Source: Methanocaldococcus sp. FS406-22 (GTDB taxonomy: Archaea; AGJL01; Methanococci; Methanococcales; Methanocaldococcaceae). From it: a stretch of DNA of 64,000 nt. The DNA is taken from positions 692,729 to 756,728 of the forward strand of contig NC_013887.1 of the NCBI RefSeq assembly GCF_000025525.1, in the 5' to 3' direction. This document shows, piece after piece, positions 37,184 through 46,448 of this stretch. Both the position numbers and the translations under genes were made by a program. The notes beneath the pieces are model-generated. The model worked only from the letters and a program-made list of their open reading frames with translations, ran no database searches and was not told the DNA's origin. Within the stretch, counting starts at the first letter, position 1. The number at the start of each line of letters is the position of its first letter.

Positions 37184-37678
37184 AATCTCATCTAAAATCT
37201 CTTTGTAAAGCTTGTTTCTATTTTCTATACTTAAACGATATATTTTCCCTTTGTTTTTAAATTTATTGACCCAATTTCTGTGTAAGGTAGCTAATAATGG
37301 TTTATTGTTGTTAATAACTTCATCAACAACTTTAGAAAATGTTTTACTCTTAAATTCCATAGCTCCAAGTTCATCAATAATTATTATGTCAGCATCTTTC
37401 AAAGCTCTTTTTATAGCTTCAACTCCAACTTTATCTAAATTCTCTACAAAAACAACATATTTTCCAACTTTTACATTTCCGTCTCCAACATAAGCTAATA
37501 TAGCCTCCTCATTGGTGTCTAAGGTTATTATCTTAAAACCTACTCTTTTGCCATTTTTTCTAATTTCCTTAGTTATAAAGCCTCCAACTTTATATCCAAA
37601 ATCCTTTAATTTTTCAGCTATCTTTAAAGCCAGTGTAGTTTTTCCAACTCCTGGCATTCCAGTTATAAATATTTTCAT
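37145..37678 (-). CDS. THEP1-type nucleoside-triphosphatase
   Basis: 177 residues from the ATG at 37678, after GGTGATAACA. Walker A is TGMPGVGKTT, Walker B is IIIIDELGAMEFKS and there is a late LATLHRN segment, all as in the THEP1 family of small NTPases (cancer-related NTPase homologues). The family hydrolyses several NTPs; the cellular role is unknown. It overlaps the MFS gene tail to tail by 39 bases. Confidence 0.9.
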   Translation of the reverse strand: MKIFITGMPGVGKTTLALKIAEKLKDFGYKVGGFITKEIRKNGKRVGFKIITLDTNEEAILAYVGDGNVKVGKYVVFVENLDKVGVEAIKRALKDADIIIIDELGAMEFKSKTFSKVVDEVINNNKPLLATLHRNWVNKFKNKGKIYRLSIENRNKLYKEILDEILSYLQIANDSSN

Positions 37679-37775
37679 TGTTATCACCACAATCTTTAAA
37701 TTTAATATATACAGTCTTAAGTTATAATCATTAATTCACTAACAGATTCTAATCAAATTTAAAAGAGGAGAGAAA

Positions 37776-38048
37776 ATGAGTAGGGTTGTTGTTTCAGTTA
37801 TTGGGCAGGATAGAACTGGAATAGTTGCTGGAATTTCAAAGGTCTTAGCTGAAAATAATGTAAATATCTTGGATATAAGTCAAACAATTATGGACAATCT
37901 ATTTGCCATGATTATGCTCGTTGATATATCAAATGCTAAAGTTGATTTTGCAACACTAAAAAATGAGCTTGAAAAGGCTGGAAAAGGATTAGGCGTTCAA
38001 GTTATTGTCCAACATGAAGATATATTTAAATACATGCATAGAATTTAG
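37776..38048 (+). CDS. ACT-domain protein (UPF0237)
   Basis: 90 residues, one ACT domain: VVVSVIGQDRTGIVAGISKV, ILDISQTIMDNLFAMIMLVD and a last strand, GVQVIVQHEDIF. Single ACT domains dimerise and bind amino acids, but its partner is not known. It is preceded by a GAGGAGAG site. Its last 23 bases overlap the end of the taw2 gene on the other strand. Confidence 0.9.
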   Translation: MSRVVVSVIGQDRTGIVAGISKVLAENNVNILDISQTIMDNLFAMIMLVDISNAKVDFATLKNELEKAGKGLGVQVIVQHEDIFKYMHRI

Positions 38049-38772
38049 CATCTACAACAACATGCCAAACACCTGGAGCATATTTTTTTATCTTTCTAAT
38101 TTCATAATCTATCAGTTTATAGCCATTTTTTTCAGCATAGTATTTTAATCTCTCTATAGGCCTCTCAAACATAATCTTTTCAGCCACTGTCTCGTGGTAG
38201 TGTATAACTCCCGTATTTTTCAAAAATTCAAATGCTTTATCTAAAAATTTATGAGTTTTATGGACATAGCCCATAATTACTCTATCAGCAACGTCTTTAA
38301 GCTCCACTTCCCTATTATCAGCCAAAATTGGGATTACATTATTTAATTTGTTTAGTTTGATGTTTTCACATAGATAGTGATAAGCTATAGGGTTTTTTTC
38401 AATTGCATAAACCAACTTCGGTTTTGAGTATTTAGCCAATGGGATTGTGAAGTAACCAATACCAGCAAACATATCAACGACTACCTCATTTTTATTGCTT
38501 ATAAATGCCATTCTCTTTCTCTCTTCAATATTTCCCTGACTCCACATAATTTTAGCTACATCCAACTTAAATAAACAGCCATATTCTTTATGGATTGTTT
38601 CTGTCTCTTCTCCATATAGGATTTTTACATGTGGAGTTCTAAATTCACCGGTTATTTGGGTTGTGTATAGCACGATAGTTTTGCATTTAGTTTTTTTAAC
38701 GATTTCTTTAATTTCATCCTCACTTAATTCTCTTTTAACAATAACAACATCTCCAATTTTTTGGTATTTCAT
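38026..38772 (-). CDS. taw2: tRNA-Phe wybutosine aminocarboxypropyltransferase Taw2
   Basis: 248 residues from the ATG at 38772; a GTG at 38781 overlaps the upstream stop (GTGTGA) and would add three residues. SAM-binding fold with VVDMFAGIGYFTIPLAKY and the family segments NPIAYHYLCENIKLN and RVIMGYVHKTHKFL. Taw2/TYW2 transfers the aminocarboxypropyl group of SAM to the imG-14 base at position 37 of tRNA-Phe. The related Trm5 usually has a longer N-terminal domain. Established for M. jannaschii MJ1557, which this resembles. Confidence 0.88.
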   Translation of the reverse strand: MKYQKIGDVVIVKRELSEDEIKEIVKKTKCKTIVLYTTQITGEFRTPHVKILYGEETETIHKEYGCLFKLDVAKIMWSQGNIEERKRMAFISNKNEVVVDMFAGIGYFTIPLAKYSKPKLVYAIEKNPIAYHYLCENIKLNKLNNVIPILADNREVELKDVADRVIMGYVHKTHKFLDKAFEFLKNTGVIHYHETVAEKIMFERPIERLKYYAEKNGYKLIDYEIRKIKKYAPGVWHVVVDAKFYACI

Positions 38773-38777
38773 GGTTT

Positions 38778-39716
38778 TCACACTATTAGGGTTATTATTA
38801 TAAATAGAGCAGTTATAAAAACTCTCACTAAGGTGGATATCATCATCAAATTAAACCCATCTTTAAATCCATATATGCCCATATAGTAAGGGGCTAAAAA
38901 CCTCAATGCTGGAATGCTTGATAGTATAGAGCCGAGAAGTAAAGCCCTAACAACCTCAACATCATTTAAAATTCCTCTATTTAAAAATTCTCCAGCTAAA
39001 ACATAAGCTCCTATATAGTTTATTGGCTGTGTAACTGCCACAGTAATTTCTTCAACAGAGAACGGTAGATAGTAGGCTTTATTTTTTATAACCTCAGTTA
39101 AATAATCAAAAAACCCAAACTCTATTAGGAATGAAGTTATAATTGAGGCTATTGTTATATTTTTTATTATTGGAATGCCATACTTTATGGTGTTTTTAAA
39201 AGATTTATAAAAGACGTCCTTGTTTAATTTTATCTTTTTGTCAATGTTATCTTCTTTATATTCTCTATTTTTTAATGTTATCTTTCCAATAGCCATAAAA
39301 ATTAGCGTCTGAATAAGCCCAATTAAAACTAAAATTATAAAATAGACAATTCCAAAAAATCCTAAGGTTGCAAGCAAAATTGGAAGTAGAGAATCCCAAT
39401 GCCTAAGCATAGCTGGAAATGCATCTATTAAAGATGAGATATAGAGTTCTTTTTTATTTATAATTCCCTTTTTATAAAAATCCACGAGCATTATATTTGC
39501 CATTCTTGGGTCGATAAATGATGTTGTTATGGCTATTCCACACTCCTCTGGAAGATTTGCAAACCTTGTAAATACTTTTCCAATAAAATAGATTTTTTTG
39601 ATGATATTACTCTCTATGAGAATTTGAGAGACAAACAATCCAACAATAAGCGTAGGAACACTATAATACAAAAAAGTAACTGTTAGTGAGAGAGTTTGAA
39701 TTATTTTTTCTATCAT
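38778..39716 (-). CDS. Integral membrane protein with Gate/nucleoside-recognition-like domain (COG3366-type)
   Basis: 312 residues with about eight helices. Features are CGIAITTSFIDPRMANIML, AFPAMLRHWDSLLPILLAT and the second-half VTQPINYIGAYVLAGEF. The two related halves with short re-entrant motifs resemble the Gate domain family. Substrate unknown. It is translationally coupled to taw2 through overlapping stop and start, which may be only positional. Confidence 0.7.
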   Translation of the reverse strand: MIEKIIQTLSLTVTFLYYSVPTLIVGLFVSQILIESNIIKKIYFIGKVFTRFANLPEECGIAITTSFIDPRMANIMLVDFYKKGIINKKELYISSLIDAFPAMLRHWDSLLPILLATLGFFGIVYFIILVLIGLIQTLIFMAIGKITLKNREYKEDNIDKKIKLNKDVFYKSFKNTIKYGIPIIKNITIASIITSFLIEFGFFDYLTEVIKNKAYYLPFSVEEITVAVTQPINYIGAYVLAGEFLNRGILNDVEVVRALLLGSILSSIPALRFLAPYYMGIYGFKDGFNLMMISTLVRVFITALFIIITLIV

Positions 39717-39843
39717 AAGTTGATATTTGGCTTTAGTATTTATAAAAGTTTTTGGAGTTGTTAGATTTTGACAAATAATAACTTTTATATATTGATATAG
39801 GGCTATATTATGATGTTATAGTTTAGCAGAGTGGGGGATTACT

Positions 39844-41751
39844 TTGAGCTGGGAAGATTTTGTTGAAAAAGGAGAAGAATATATAGAAAAGGGGGATTAT
39901 GATAAGGCAATTGAGTGTTTTGAGAGAGCATTAGATGAATGTCCTGAAGAGGGAAAATGGATAACATTAAAATGTTTAGCCCTTTGCTATCGTTTAAAGG
40001 AAAATTATGACAAAGCTATTGAATATTTTAAAAAAGCATTAGAAAAATGTCCCAAAGATAAAAAATGGGAAATATTGGAAGATTTAGGAGTTTGTTATTA
40101 TTCAAAGGGAGAATATGGCAGGGCAATTGAATATTTTGAGAAAGCATTAGAACTTTGTCCAGATGAGGAAAAATGGAGGATATGGATAAGTTTAGGAGAT
40201 TGTTATTATAATATAAGAGATTATGACAAAGCAATTGACTATTATAAGAAAGCGTTAAAAATGTGTCCTGAAGACAAAAAATGGATAATATTTATAAGTT
40301 TGGGAGGTTGTTACTGCTTAAAGAAGGATTATAACGAAGCTATTAAATATCATAAAGCATTATTATCTTATTCAGAGAAGAATTATGATAAAGTATTTGA
40401 ATATTTAAATGAAATGTTAAAAATATGTCCTGATAGGGAAAAATGGAGAATATTAGTAGGTTTAGGATTTTGCTGTTATATCAAAGGAGATTACGATAAA
40501 GCAATTGATTATTCTAAGAAAGCATTAGAACCTTGTCCAGATGAAGAAAAATGGAGGATATGGTGTATTTTAGGAGCTTGCCATTATTTAAAAGGAAATT
40601 ATGATAAAGTAATTAAATGCTTTGATGAACTTTTAGAATATTCAAAAAAATATCCAAAAGTTAAAGAAAACATTGAAAAAGATATTATATTCTTAACTTA
40701 TAGGTATCTTAAAGAAGAATTAAACGATAAAGAGAAAATAGAGAAGAATTTTAAAATAATAATTAGAATTATAGAAGAAATACATAAATTTAAAGAGAAA
40801 CTTAAAGTAAAATATGATGAAAATACAGTTATCGCACACTATACAAAACCTGAAACTATCATAAGCATATTAAAAGCAAAATATGACAAAAAAGAAGATA
40901 AAAAACCCTATTTTAGATTATATAATGCCTGCTATATGAACGACCCAGAAGAAGGAAAAACGTTCCTAAGAATGATTATCGAAAATAAGTTAAGAAATTT
41001 AAAAAAAGCTTATGAAATCAAAGAAATAAAAGATGAAAAAGGTAAAATCAGAGATATAATTATTGAAGAGAATCCCGAATTTCAAACATTCATTGGTAGT
41101 TTTATTGTAGGCAATGAGGAAGATATTGATAAGTTATTCTTCTGGAGAACCTACGGAAAAGATAGTGAAAATGAAGAGGCAAAAGGTATCTGTATATGTA
41201 TAAAAAAAGAATTTTTTGACCAAGATTCAGATAATCTACCAAATTACTTAGAGAACATTAAGCCCAAAACTGTTACTAATTTTACAGATGATGTTAACTC
41301 TAATAAAACAAATAAAGAAACTAGTACAGATGACGAAAAATTCTGCCTATATAAAGTAATTTATGAAGATACTAAGGATTACAAAAAACTAAAGAAAGTA
41401 TTAAGGAATATTAACAAGTATGCAAAAGATTTAGATTTAGACGATGAAACAATCAGAAATCTACTAAAATCACTACTTGATGACCTTAGATATTTAGTAA
41501 AATCCAAACACTACAAAGAAGAAAAAGAATATAGAATCATAAAAACCTACAACATAAATTACAAAAGAGATAAGATAAAAATTGACTATACCAAAACTCC
41601 ACCAAGATTATACATTGAGATAGAAAAGGACTTCATAGAATATATTGATGAAATCATCTTAGGACCAAGAATGGAGAATAAAGAAGCATGGAAAACATAT
41701 CTAAGCTACCACAAAATAAAAGTTAGAGAATCAAACTGCAAGTTTAAATAA
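39844..41751 (+). CDS. TPR repeat protein with C-terminal DUF2971 domain
   Basis: 635 residues from a TTG start after GGGGGATT. Residues 1-280 hold six or seven TPRs of the form GDYDKAIEYFEKALELCPDE. Residues about 332-630 read VIAHYTKPETIISILKAK ... FRLYNACYMNDPEEG ... FIGSFIVGNEEDIDKLFFWR, the DUF2971 pattern. DUF2971 proteins are scattered in prokaryotes, often beside accessory or defence genes. The H-Y-T opening resembles ADP-ribosyltransferase folds, which is only my suggestion. It has its own promoter (TTTTATATATTG near 39785), stands between unrelated housekeeping genes, and looks like an accessory insertion. Confidence 0.75.
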   Translation: MSWEDFVEKGEEYIEKGDYDKAIECFERALDECPEEGKWITLKCLALCYRLKENYDKAIEYFKKALEKCPKDKKWEILEDLGVCYYSKGEYGRAIEYFEKALELCPDEEKWRIWISLGDCYYNIRDYDKAIDYYKKALKMCPEDKKWIIFISLGGCYCLKKDYNEAIKYHKALLSYSEKNYDKVFEYLNEMLKICPDREKWRILVGLGFCCYIKGDYDKAIDYSKKALEPCPDEEKWRIWCILGACHYLKGNYDKVIKCFDELLEYSKKYPKVKENIEKDIIFLTYRYLKEELNDKEKIEKNFKIIIRIIEEIHKFKEKLKVKYDENTVIAHYTKPETIISILKAKYDKKEDKKPYFRLYNACYMNDPEEGKTFLRMIIENKLRNLKKAYEIKEIKDEKGKIRDIIIEENPEFQTFIGSFIVGNEEDIDKLFFWRTYGKDSENEEAKGICICIKKEFFDQDSDNLPNYLENIKPKTVTNFTDDVNSNKTNKETSTDDEKFCLYKVIYEDTKDYKKLKKVLRNINKYAKDLDLDDETIRNLLKSLLDDLRYLVKSKHYKEEKEYRIIKTYNINYKRDKIKIDYTKTPPRLYIEIEKDFIEYIDEIILGPRMENKEAWKTYLSYHKIKVRESNCKFK

Positions 41752-41759
41752 AAATCTAA

Positions 41760-43064
41760 TTATGGAGTTAATCTTTGCCTATCTCTTGGGAATAAGACAC
41801 ACTCTCTAATATTCTCTTGCTGTGTTAAAACCATGGTGAATCTATCAGCTCCTAAACCCCATCCTGCATGTGGAGGCATTCCATACTTAAATGCCTCTAA
41901 ATAGTATGTAAATCCATCTGGGTTTAATCCCTTCTTCTTAATATTCTCAACTAACAAATCATACAGATGAATCCTTTGAGCTCCAGAGGAAATCTCCAAA
42001 TCTTTATACATTAAATCAAATGCCTTACAAATCTCTGGGTTATCTTCATGAGGCATTGTATAGAACGGCCTAATTTCAGAAGGCCAGTCTGTTATAAAGT
42101 AGAGTCCTCCCATCTCCTCTCCAATAGCTTTTTCAGCCTCTCTACTCAAATCCTCTCCCCAGCTAATCTCAACACCTTTTGCATTTGCAATGTCAATAGC
42201 CTCATCATAGGTAATTCTATCAAACTTTTCTGGTGGCAATTCAAACTCTATTCCCAAAGTTTCAATCTCCTTCTTTCTGTTTTCATAAACATCTACAAAT
42301 GCATTATAAACAACTTTCTCTAATATATCCATAGCATCTTTGTCATCAGCAAATGCCATCTCAATGTCTATTGATGTTGCCTCATTCAGATGCCTTCTTG
42401 TGTTATGCTCCTCAGCTCTAAATATTGGAGCTATTTCAAATACTCTATCCAATCCTGTAGCCATTAACATCTGCTTATACAACTGAGGACTCTGCCCTAA
42501 AAATGCCTCTCTCTCAAAGTATGAGATAGGGAAGAGTTCAGTTCCTCCTTCAGTGCAACTTGCTACTAATTTTGGAGTATTTACTTCAATAAATCCTTCA
42601 TTGTATAATGTGTTTCTTACTGATTTTAGCATTTCACTTCTAATCTTAAATATTGCCTGAACCTTTGGCCTTCTCAAATCTAAAAATCTGTTTTCTAATC
42701 TTGTATCCAACTCTGCTGGAACTTTTTCAGCTGGGTCTAATGGAAGAGGTCTTTTGGCAGTATTTATGATTTCCAACTCTAATGGAAGTATTTCAAATCC
42801 GTTTGGAGCTTTCTCATTTGCTATAACTTTCCCTCTGACAGCTATAACATCCTCAGCTCCAAGTTTCTTTATTTGACTAAACAACTCATCTCCAACTTTC
42901 TGTTTTGGTGCTACAATCTGCACTGTTCCCTCTCTATCTCTCAAAATGACAAATATAATCTTCCCTAAGGCTCTAATTGAATGAACCCAACCCATTACAA
43001 TAACTTCTTCTCCATCCATTTCTGGTGTAATCTCTGCCGAGTAATGTGTTCTTCTCCACTTCAT
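41760..43064 (-). CDS. aspS: Aspartyl-tRNA synthetase, archaeal type
   Basis: 434 residues. N-terminal OB-fold anticodon domain ([20 protein letters not shown]), class II motif 2 [21 protein letters not shown] and motif 3 [16 protein letters not shown]. The size fits the archaeal/eukaryotic class without the bacterial insertion. If the genome lacks asnS it would also charge tRNA-Asn for amidation; that cannot be seen here. GGTGATTAA site before the ATG. Confidence 0.96.
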   Translation of the reverse strand: MKWRRTHYSAEITPEMDGEEVIVMGWVHSIRALGKIIFVILRDREGTVQIVAPKQKVGDELFSQIKKLGAEDVIAVRGKVIANEKAPNGFEILPLELEIINTAKRPLPLDPAEKVPAELDTRLENRFLDLRRPKVQAIFKIRSEMLKSVRNTLYNEGFIEVNTPKLVASCTEGGTELFPISYFEREAFLGQSPQLYKQMLMATGLDRVFEIAPIFRAEEHNTRRHLNEATSIDIEMAFADDKDAMDILEKVVYNAFVDVYENRKKEIETLGIEFELPPEKFDRITYDEAIDIANAKGVEISWGEDLSREAEKAIGEEMGGLYFITDWPSEIRPFYTMPHEDNPEICKAFDLMYKDLEISSGAQRIHLYDLLVENIKKKGLNPDGFTYYLEAFKYGMPPHAGWGLGADRFTMVLTQQENIRECVLFPRDRQRLTP

Positions 43065-43121
43065 TTAATCACCTTATAAAGTTTAGAGTGTTTCTTAATC
43101 CCATGGAACTTTTAAGGTTAA

Positions 43122-43232
43122 TATAGTGTCCTTCAAAACTCTTTGGAATAATTAATGTATAAATGAATACCTTCCCAAAGGAAGGTATTCAAATCTTCTT
43201 TATAAATTTTATTAATTTTGAAAGACACTATA
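43122..43232. mobile_element. MITE-like element A with 17-bp terminal inverted repeats
   Basis: 111 bp. Left end TATAGTGTCCTTCAAAA (43122-43138) and right end TTTTGAAAGACACTATA (43216-43232) are inverted repeats with one mismatch. An internal perfect 11-bp hairpin, GAATACCTTCC/GGAAGGTATTC, lies at 43165-43190. No open frame. It sits between the aspS promoter and the remnant of the beta-propeller gene. The same terminal sequence occurs at 55656-55886 and 62737-62753. Confidence 0.75.
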
Positions 43233-43339
43233 GTTTAAATGGTTTTTATAGTTTCCTAAGATTTTATTTATTTGTATATTTGAGTTATTTAATTCATTTA
43301 TAAATAAAAATAATATAAATAATAACTACCTACTACTTT

Positions 43340-43655
43340 CTACTTTATAGTATAAGGTAAATAGTTCCCAAATTCAATCTTCCTAACTAATTCCCAGCTC
43401 TTTTCATCTAAAATGTGCATTTCTGAGAATGAGAAGGTGTATAGATAATCATTTATAAATAAAGCTCTCAAGACACCTGTTTTATGTTCGTCATCTTTAA
43501 CCATCTCTATCTCTTTATTTTTAACTTTAAAGATATAAGCATGGTTATTTACTGGTAGAAAGAATATCTTATACTTCTCATCCCATAAAAATGCATGATA
43601 ATCTCTTAAAGCTGGACTCCACCATTCTTTGAGTTTATATTTATCAATCTCTCTA
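43340..43655 (-). pseudogene. Out-of-frame C-terminal part of the beta-propeller lipoprotein
   Basis: After the upstream frame stops at 43606, the neighbouring frame continues with a sensible protein: LKEWWSPALRDYHAFLWD, then FFLPVNNHAYIF and VLRALFINDYLYTFSF, ending ELVRKIEFGNYLPYTIK and a TAG at 43340-43342. The segment ALRDYHAFLWD is the usual late motif of PF09826-type beta-propeller proteins. Restoring one base near 43650 (TTAGAGAGA to TTAGAAGAGA on the coding strand) joins both frames. About 100 residues are lost from the main product. Confidence 0.75.
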
Positions 43656-45210
43656 AGTTGGAAATGTCAAACAATGAGATTTTTAACCTTCCATCATCAT
43701 CCTTTCCAATGCCTATGAATAAATTATTGCCTATTGGATGTAAATATGTGGAATATCCAGGAATCTTTAGCTCCCCCAAAATCTTTGGATTCTTTGGGTC
43801 TTTTAAATCAATAACTAACAATGGATCTGTTTCTTTATATGTTACCACATAAGCTTTATCTCCCATAAACCTAACTGCATAAATTCTCTCTCCCTTCTCT
43901 AATCCAGTTAGTTTTCCAACTACATTTAAATCTTTATCTAATATGTAGATGTTGTTTGTCATCCTATCTCTGAATCTCCAATCCCCTATTGTTGTTGCTA
44001 CTCTTAAATAGCCGTTATATTCATCCATGGCAAAGTTGTTTAAAAGATGCCCACTTACCTTTCCACTCTTCACTTCAAAGTTATCTAAGTCAATTTTAGC
44101 TATTCCAGTGTATTCATATTCTTCCCAGTGCTTTTCCAAATATTTTTCAAAATCGTTCTGCATTTTTTTCATTAGGTTGTGTCTCTTTTCAGATGGAAGG
44201 GAGTTTAAATATTTCCCAATTGTTTCAGTTATTTCGATAAACTTGGCATTATCTCTAAAGTCTTTATTTTCAATAACCCTTTTTATCTTGTTGGCAATTT
44301 CTGTTGGGAAATATTTATCAGCATTTTCATGTAAAAATTCAAGCATTAATTTTTGTTCATTAACTTTTAGATTATAGGCAAAGTATAAGTTGTTTTTTGA
44401 CATGTATAAGGTTGTTCTATAGCTTCCAGCAATAGCTATTGAATTCTCAACTTCTCCAGTTTTTATATTTATTTTGCTGATTATATAAGTTATATCGAAA
44501 TCTCTCATGTAGATTGGTGGCAATTCTGGAATATAGTATTTATCATAACCGATTTTATAGCCGTTCCATACAATTGGGCAATCAATAGAGTCTTTTCTAA
44601 CCACCAAGTATAGCTTATTGTTATACAACCTTGAATCAACATAACTCTCATTTAAATTTATTTGCCAAATGATTTTTGGAGATTTTGGATTTGAGATGTC
44701 GTAGGAAGTTATTTTATCTCTACCGATAACAATCAGTGTGTTGTTTATTAAATAGAGGTATCCACTTTGGGAGATGTTGTTTATAATCTCCGCCTCTTCT
44801 GGTGGAAGAGGCTTAATTAAATAAACCTTTCCTTGGAAGAAATTTTGAGAGAAAGCTATAATATTACCATTCGTTTTTAGTATATCTGCCTCATCAACTC
44901 CTTTAACTTGGACATTTGTCTCTGAGTATCTTTCTGGTTCAGTTGAAATTTTTTCTGTATCAAGAGCTATCTCAACTGCCGCTTTCTCTGTTCCTTCAAC
45001 TGCATATCTATAAGCCCCAACATAGTAATGTCCATAACTCTCTTCAACATTTTTCTTAAAATCCTCAAATTTTTCTTTAGATTCAACTGGAATTAATTTA
45101 AAATCTCCTTTTTTAAATAAACTTCCGTTTTCTTCTGGCTTTTCAAAGCATCCACAAATTAGAGAAGAAATTAATACCATAGATAGTCCAAAAGCTATTA
45201 GCTTCTTCAT
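43606..45210 (-). CDS. Secreted beta-propeller lipoprotein (PF09826-like), C-terminally frameshifted
   Basis: 534 residues as read. Signal peptide with lipobox LICGC at about 17-21, so it is lipid-anchored outside the membrane. The motif YSETNVQVKGVDEADILKTN is the hallmark start of the beta-propeller domain; propeller blades follow (YLINNTLIVIGRDKITSYDI, VLLVIDLKDPKNPKILGELK). The frame ends prematurely after NSKNGGVQL; the true C-terminus is in another frame down to 43340. It is either a recent mutation, a sequence error, or a frame change used in the cell. GGTGAAACT site and ATG start. Confidence 0.8.
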   Translation of the reverse strand: MKKLIAFGLSMVLISSLICGCFEKPEENGSLFKKGDFKLIPVESKEKFEDFKKNVEESYGHYYVGAYRYAVEGTEKAAVEIALDTEKISTEPERYSETNVQVKGVDEADILKTNGNIIAFSQNFFQGKVYLIKPLPPEEAEIINNISQSGYLYLINNTLIVIGRDKITSYDISNPKSPKIIWQINLNESYVDSRLYNNKLYLVVRKDSIDCPIVWNGYKIGYDKYYIPELPPIYMRDFDITYIISKINIKTGEVENSIAIAGSYRTTLYMSKNNLYFAYNLKVNEQKLMLEFLHENADKYFPTEIANKIKRVIENKDFRDNAKFIEITETIGKYLNSLPSEKRHNLMKKMQNDFEKYLEKHWEEYEYTGIAKIDLDNFEVKSGKVSGHLLNNFAMDEYNGYLRVATTIGDWRFRDRMTNNIYILDKDLNVVGKLTGLEKGERIYAVRFMGDKAYVVTYKETDPLLVIDLKDPKNPKILGELKIPGYSTYLHPIGNNLFIGIGKDDDGRLKISLFDISNLERLININSKNGGVQL

Positions 45211-45290
45211 AGTTTCACCAAAAACTCAATTATCTAAGTTTATTTATATGTCTAAAAAAGATACTATAAAAGAGTTTTCAAATTGTTCGG

Positions 45291-45767
45291 TTATCTCCGA
45301 ATGATTTTATAAGCTAAATAAATTATAAAAATCAATAAAAAAGCAGATATGATTAAAAAAATTAAAAATAATGGCTCTTGATGGGGAGTTGTTGATACCT
45401 TAGATACAGTATAAACCCTCTCCTCAACAGTTGTTTTTGATACAACATATATTTCTCTTGCTTGCAATTTTATTTGCTTAAATGCATAATAAACCCACAT
45501 TCCAATTAGAGCAAAGATACTGCCAACTATTAAAATCAACGCCTCTAAGTTCTCTAAAACCTTTTTACCTTTGTTAGTTATCTTGTAATAAACCCATTTG
45601 CTGTGACTCTCCTTATCAACCAATCCCATTTTATATAAAGCATTTAAATGCTCACTTATTGTTGATTTTGACTTACCTAAAATCTTTGATAGTTCAGAGA
45701 CCGTGTAATTCCTCTCATTTAGCTTTTTTAAAATTTCAATCTTTGTTTTTGAAAATAGCAGTTTCAT
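45291..45767 (-). CDS. ArsR-type winged-helix regulator with two membrane helices
   Basis: 158 residues. N-terminal HTH ([38 protein letters not shown], with the wing [11 protein letters not shown]). Two hydrophobic helices follow at about 77-95 and 130-152, joined by an extracytoplasmic loop. A DNA-binding domain tethered to the membrane suggests signalling from outside. Located 80 bases upstream of the beta-propeller lipoprotein on the same strand, which may be its target or sensor partner. Confidence 0.85.
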   Translation of the reverse strand: MKLLFSKTKIEILKKLNERNYTVSELSKILGKSKSTISEHLNALYKMGLVDKESHSKWVYYKITNKGKKVLENLEALILIVGSIFALIGMWVYYAFKQIKLQAREIYVVSKTTVEERVYTVSKVSTTPHQEPLFLIFLIISAFLLIFIIYLAYKIIRR

Positions 45768-45796
45768 ATTCCCACAAAAATAAAAATAAAGTTAAA

Positions 45797-46192
45797 TTAG
45801 CTCTCAACTGGTCTAAACTTATATCCATAGGTTATAACTCCATCATCACCATCCTCTTTTATCTTCCTAAATACTGCCTCAACCGGCATGCCTATATAAA
45901 CATCTTCTGGCTTGCAATCTACTATCTGCCCAGTTATTCTTGCACCCTCCTCCAACTCAATGATTGCTATTACATAGGGAGCTTGCTTCTCAAAGTCCTT
46001 TGGTGGGACATGAACTACTGAATATGTATAAATCTTCCCTTTACCACTCAACTTTATCTCTTCAAACTCTGTCTTTCTTCTACACTTTGGACATATCTCC
46101 CTTGAAGGGAAATAAACTGTCCCGCAGTTTTTACATCTAACTCCAATTAGGTTGTATCTCTCTTTTATGTGTCTCCAACTTCTTACAACCAT
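45797..46192 (-). CDS. DUF35 OB-fold protein, thiolase/HMG-CoA synthase accessory
   Basis: 131 residues. Zinc ribbon CKNCGTVYFP ... CPKCRRK (about 20-41), then an OB-fold (GKGKIYTYSVVHVPP ... GARITGQIVDCKPEDVYIGM). In methanogens a DUF35 protein holds acetoacetyl-CoA thiolase and HMG-CoA synthase in one complex that channels the unstable intermediate. Both enzymes are encoded just upstream in the same direction, which supports that role here. Confidence 0.9.
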   Translation of the reverse strand: MVVRSWRHIKERYNLIGVRCKNCGTVYFPSREICPKCRRKTEFEEIKLSGKGKIYTYSVVHVPPKDFEKQAPYVIAIIELEEGARITGQIVDCKPEDVYIGMPVEAVFRKIKEDGDDGVITYGYKFRPVES

Positions 46193-46221
46193 ATTTATCC
46201 CTCAATAAGATTTTATCCCAT

Positions 46222-46250
46222 GAAACTTTTAGTAAAAGTTAATAAAAACT
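46222..46250. repeat. Short member of the hairpin-rich dispersed repeat family
   Basis: AACTTTTAGTAAAAGTT (46224-46240), a near palindrome, followed by AATAAAAACTC, matches the left end of the element at 62611 and an internal part of the one at 55656-55886. It lies between the DUF35 gene and the CooT-like gene and includes part of the DUF35 upstream region. Confidence 0.5.
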
Positions 46251-46269
46251 CTCTCATCCAGTAATTAGC

Positions 46270-46443
46270 TTATCCCTCAATGAATATCTTATTCTCATTC
46301 AAATCAATCTTTTTAATCTCTCCTACAAACTCTTTCCTCTCTCCAAATAAATCAACTGCTATAACTTTATCTCCCTTTTTTTCAACAACCATAACATCTT
46401 CCATAACCAACTCTCCATTAAAGTAAAGGTTGCAACTACACAT
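46270..46443 (-). CDS. CooT-type nickel-binding small protein
   Basis: 57 residues from the ATG at 46443, chosen because the family begins Met-Cys; frames from 46452 add three residues. The start MCSCNLYFNGELVMEDVMVV and the later VIAVDLFGERKEF with GEIKKIDLNENKIFI match CooT, whose Cys2 binds Ni(II) at the dimer interface. Its function in methanogens is not settled; nickel handling for Ni enzymes is plausible. It follows the Cys4 gene by five bases. Confidence 0.75.
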   Translation of the reverse strand: MCSCNLYFNGELVMEDVMVVEKKGDKVIAVDLFGERKEFVGEIKKIDLNENKIFIEG

Positions 46444-46448
46444 AATCA

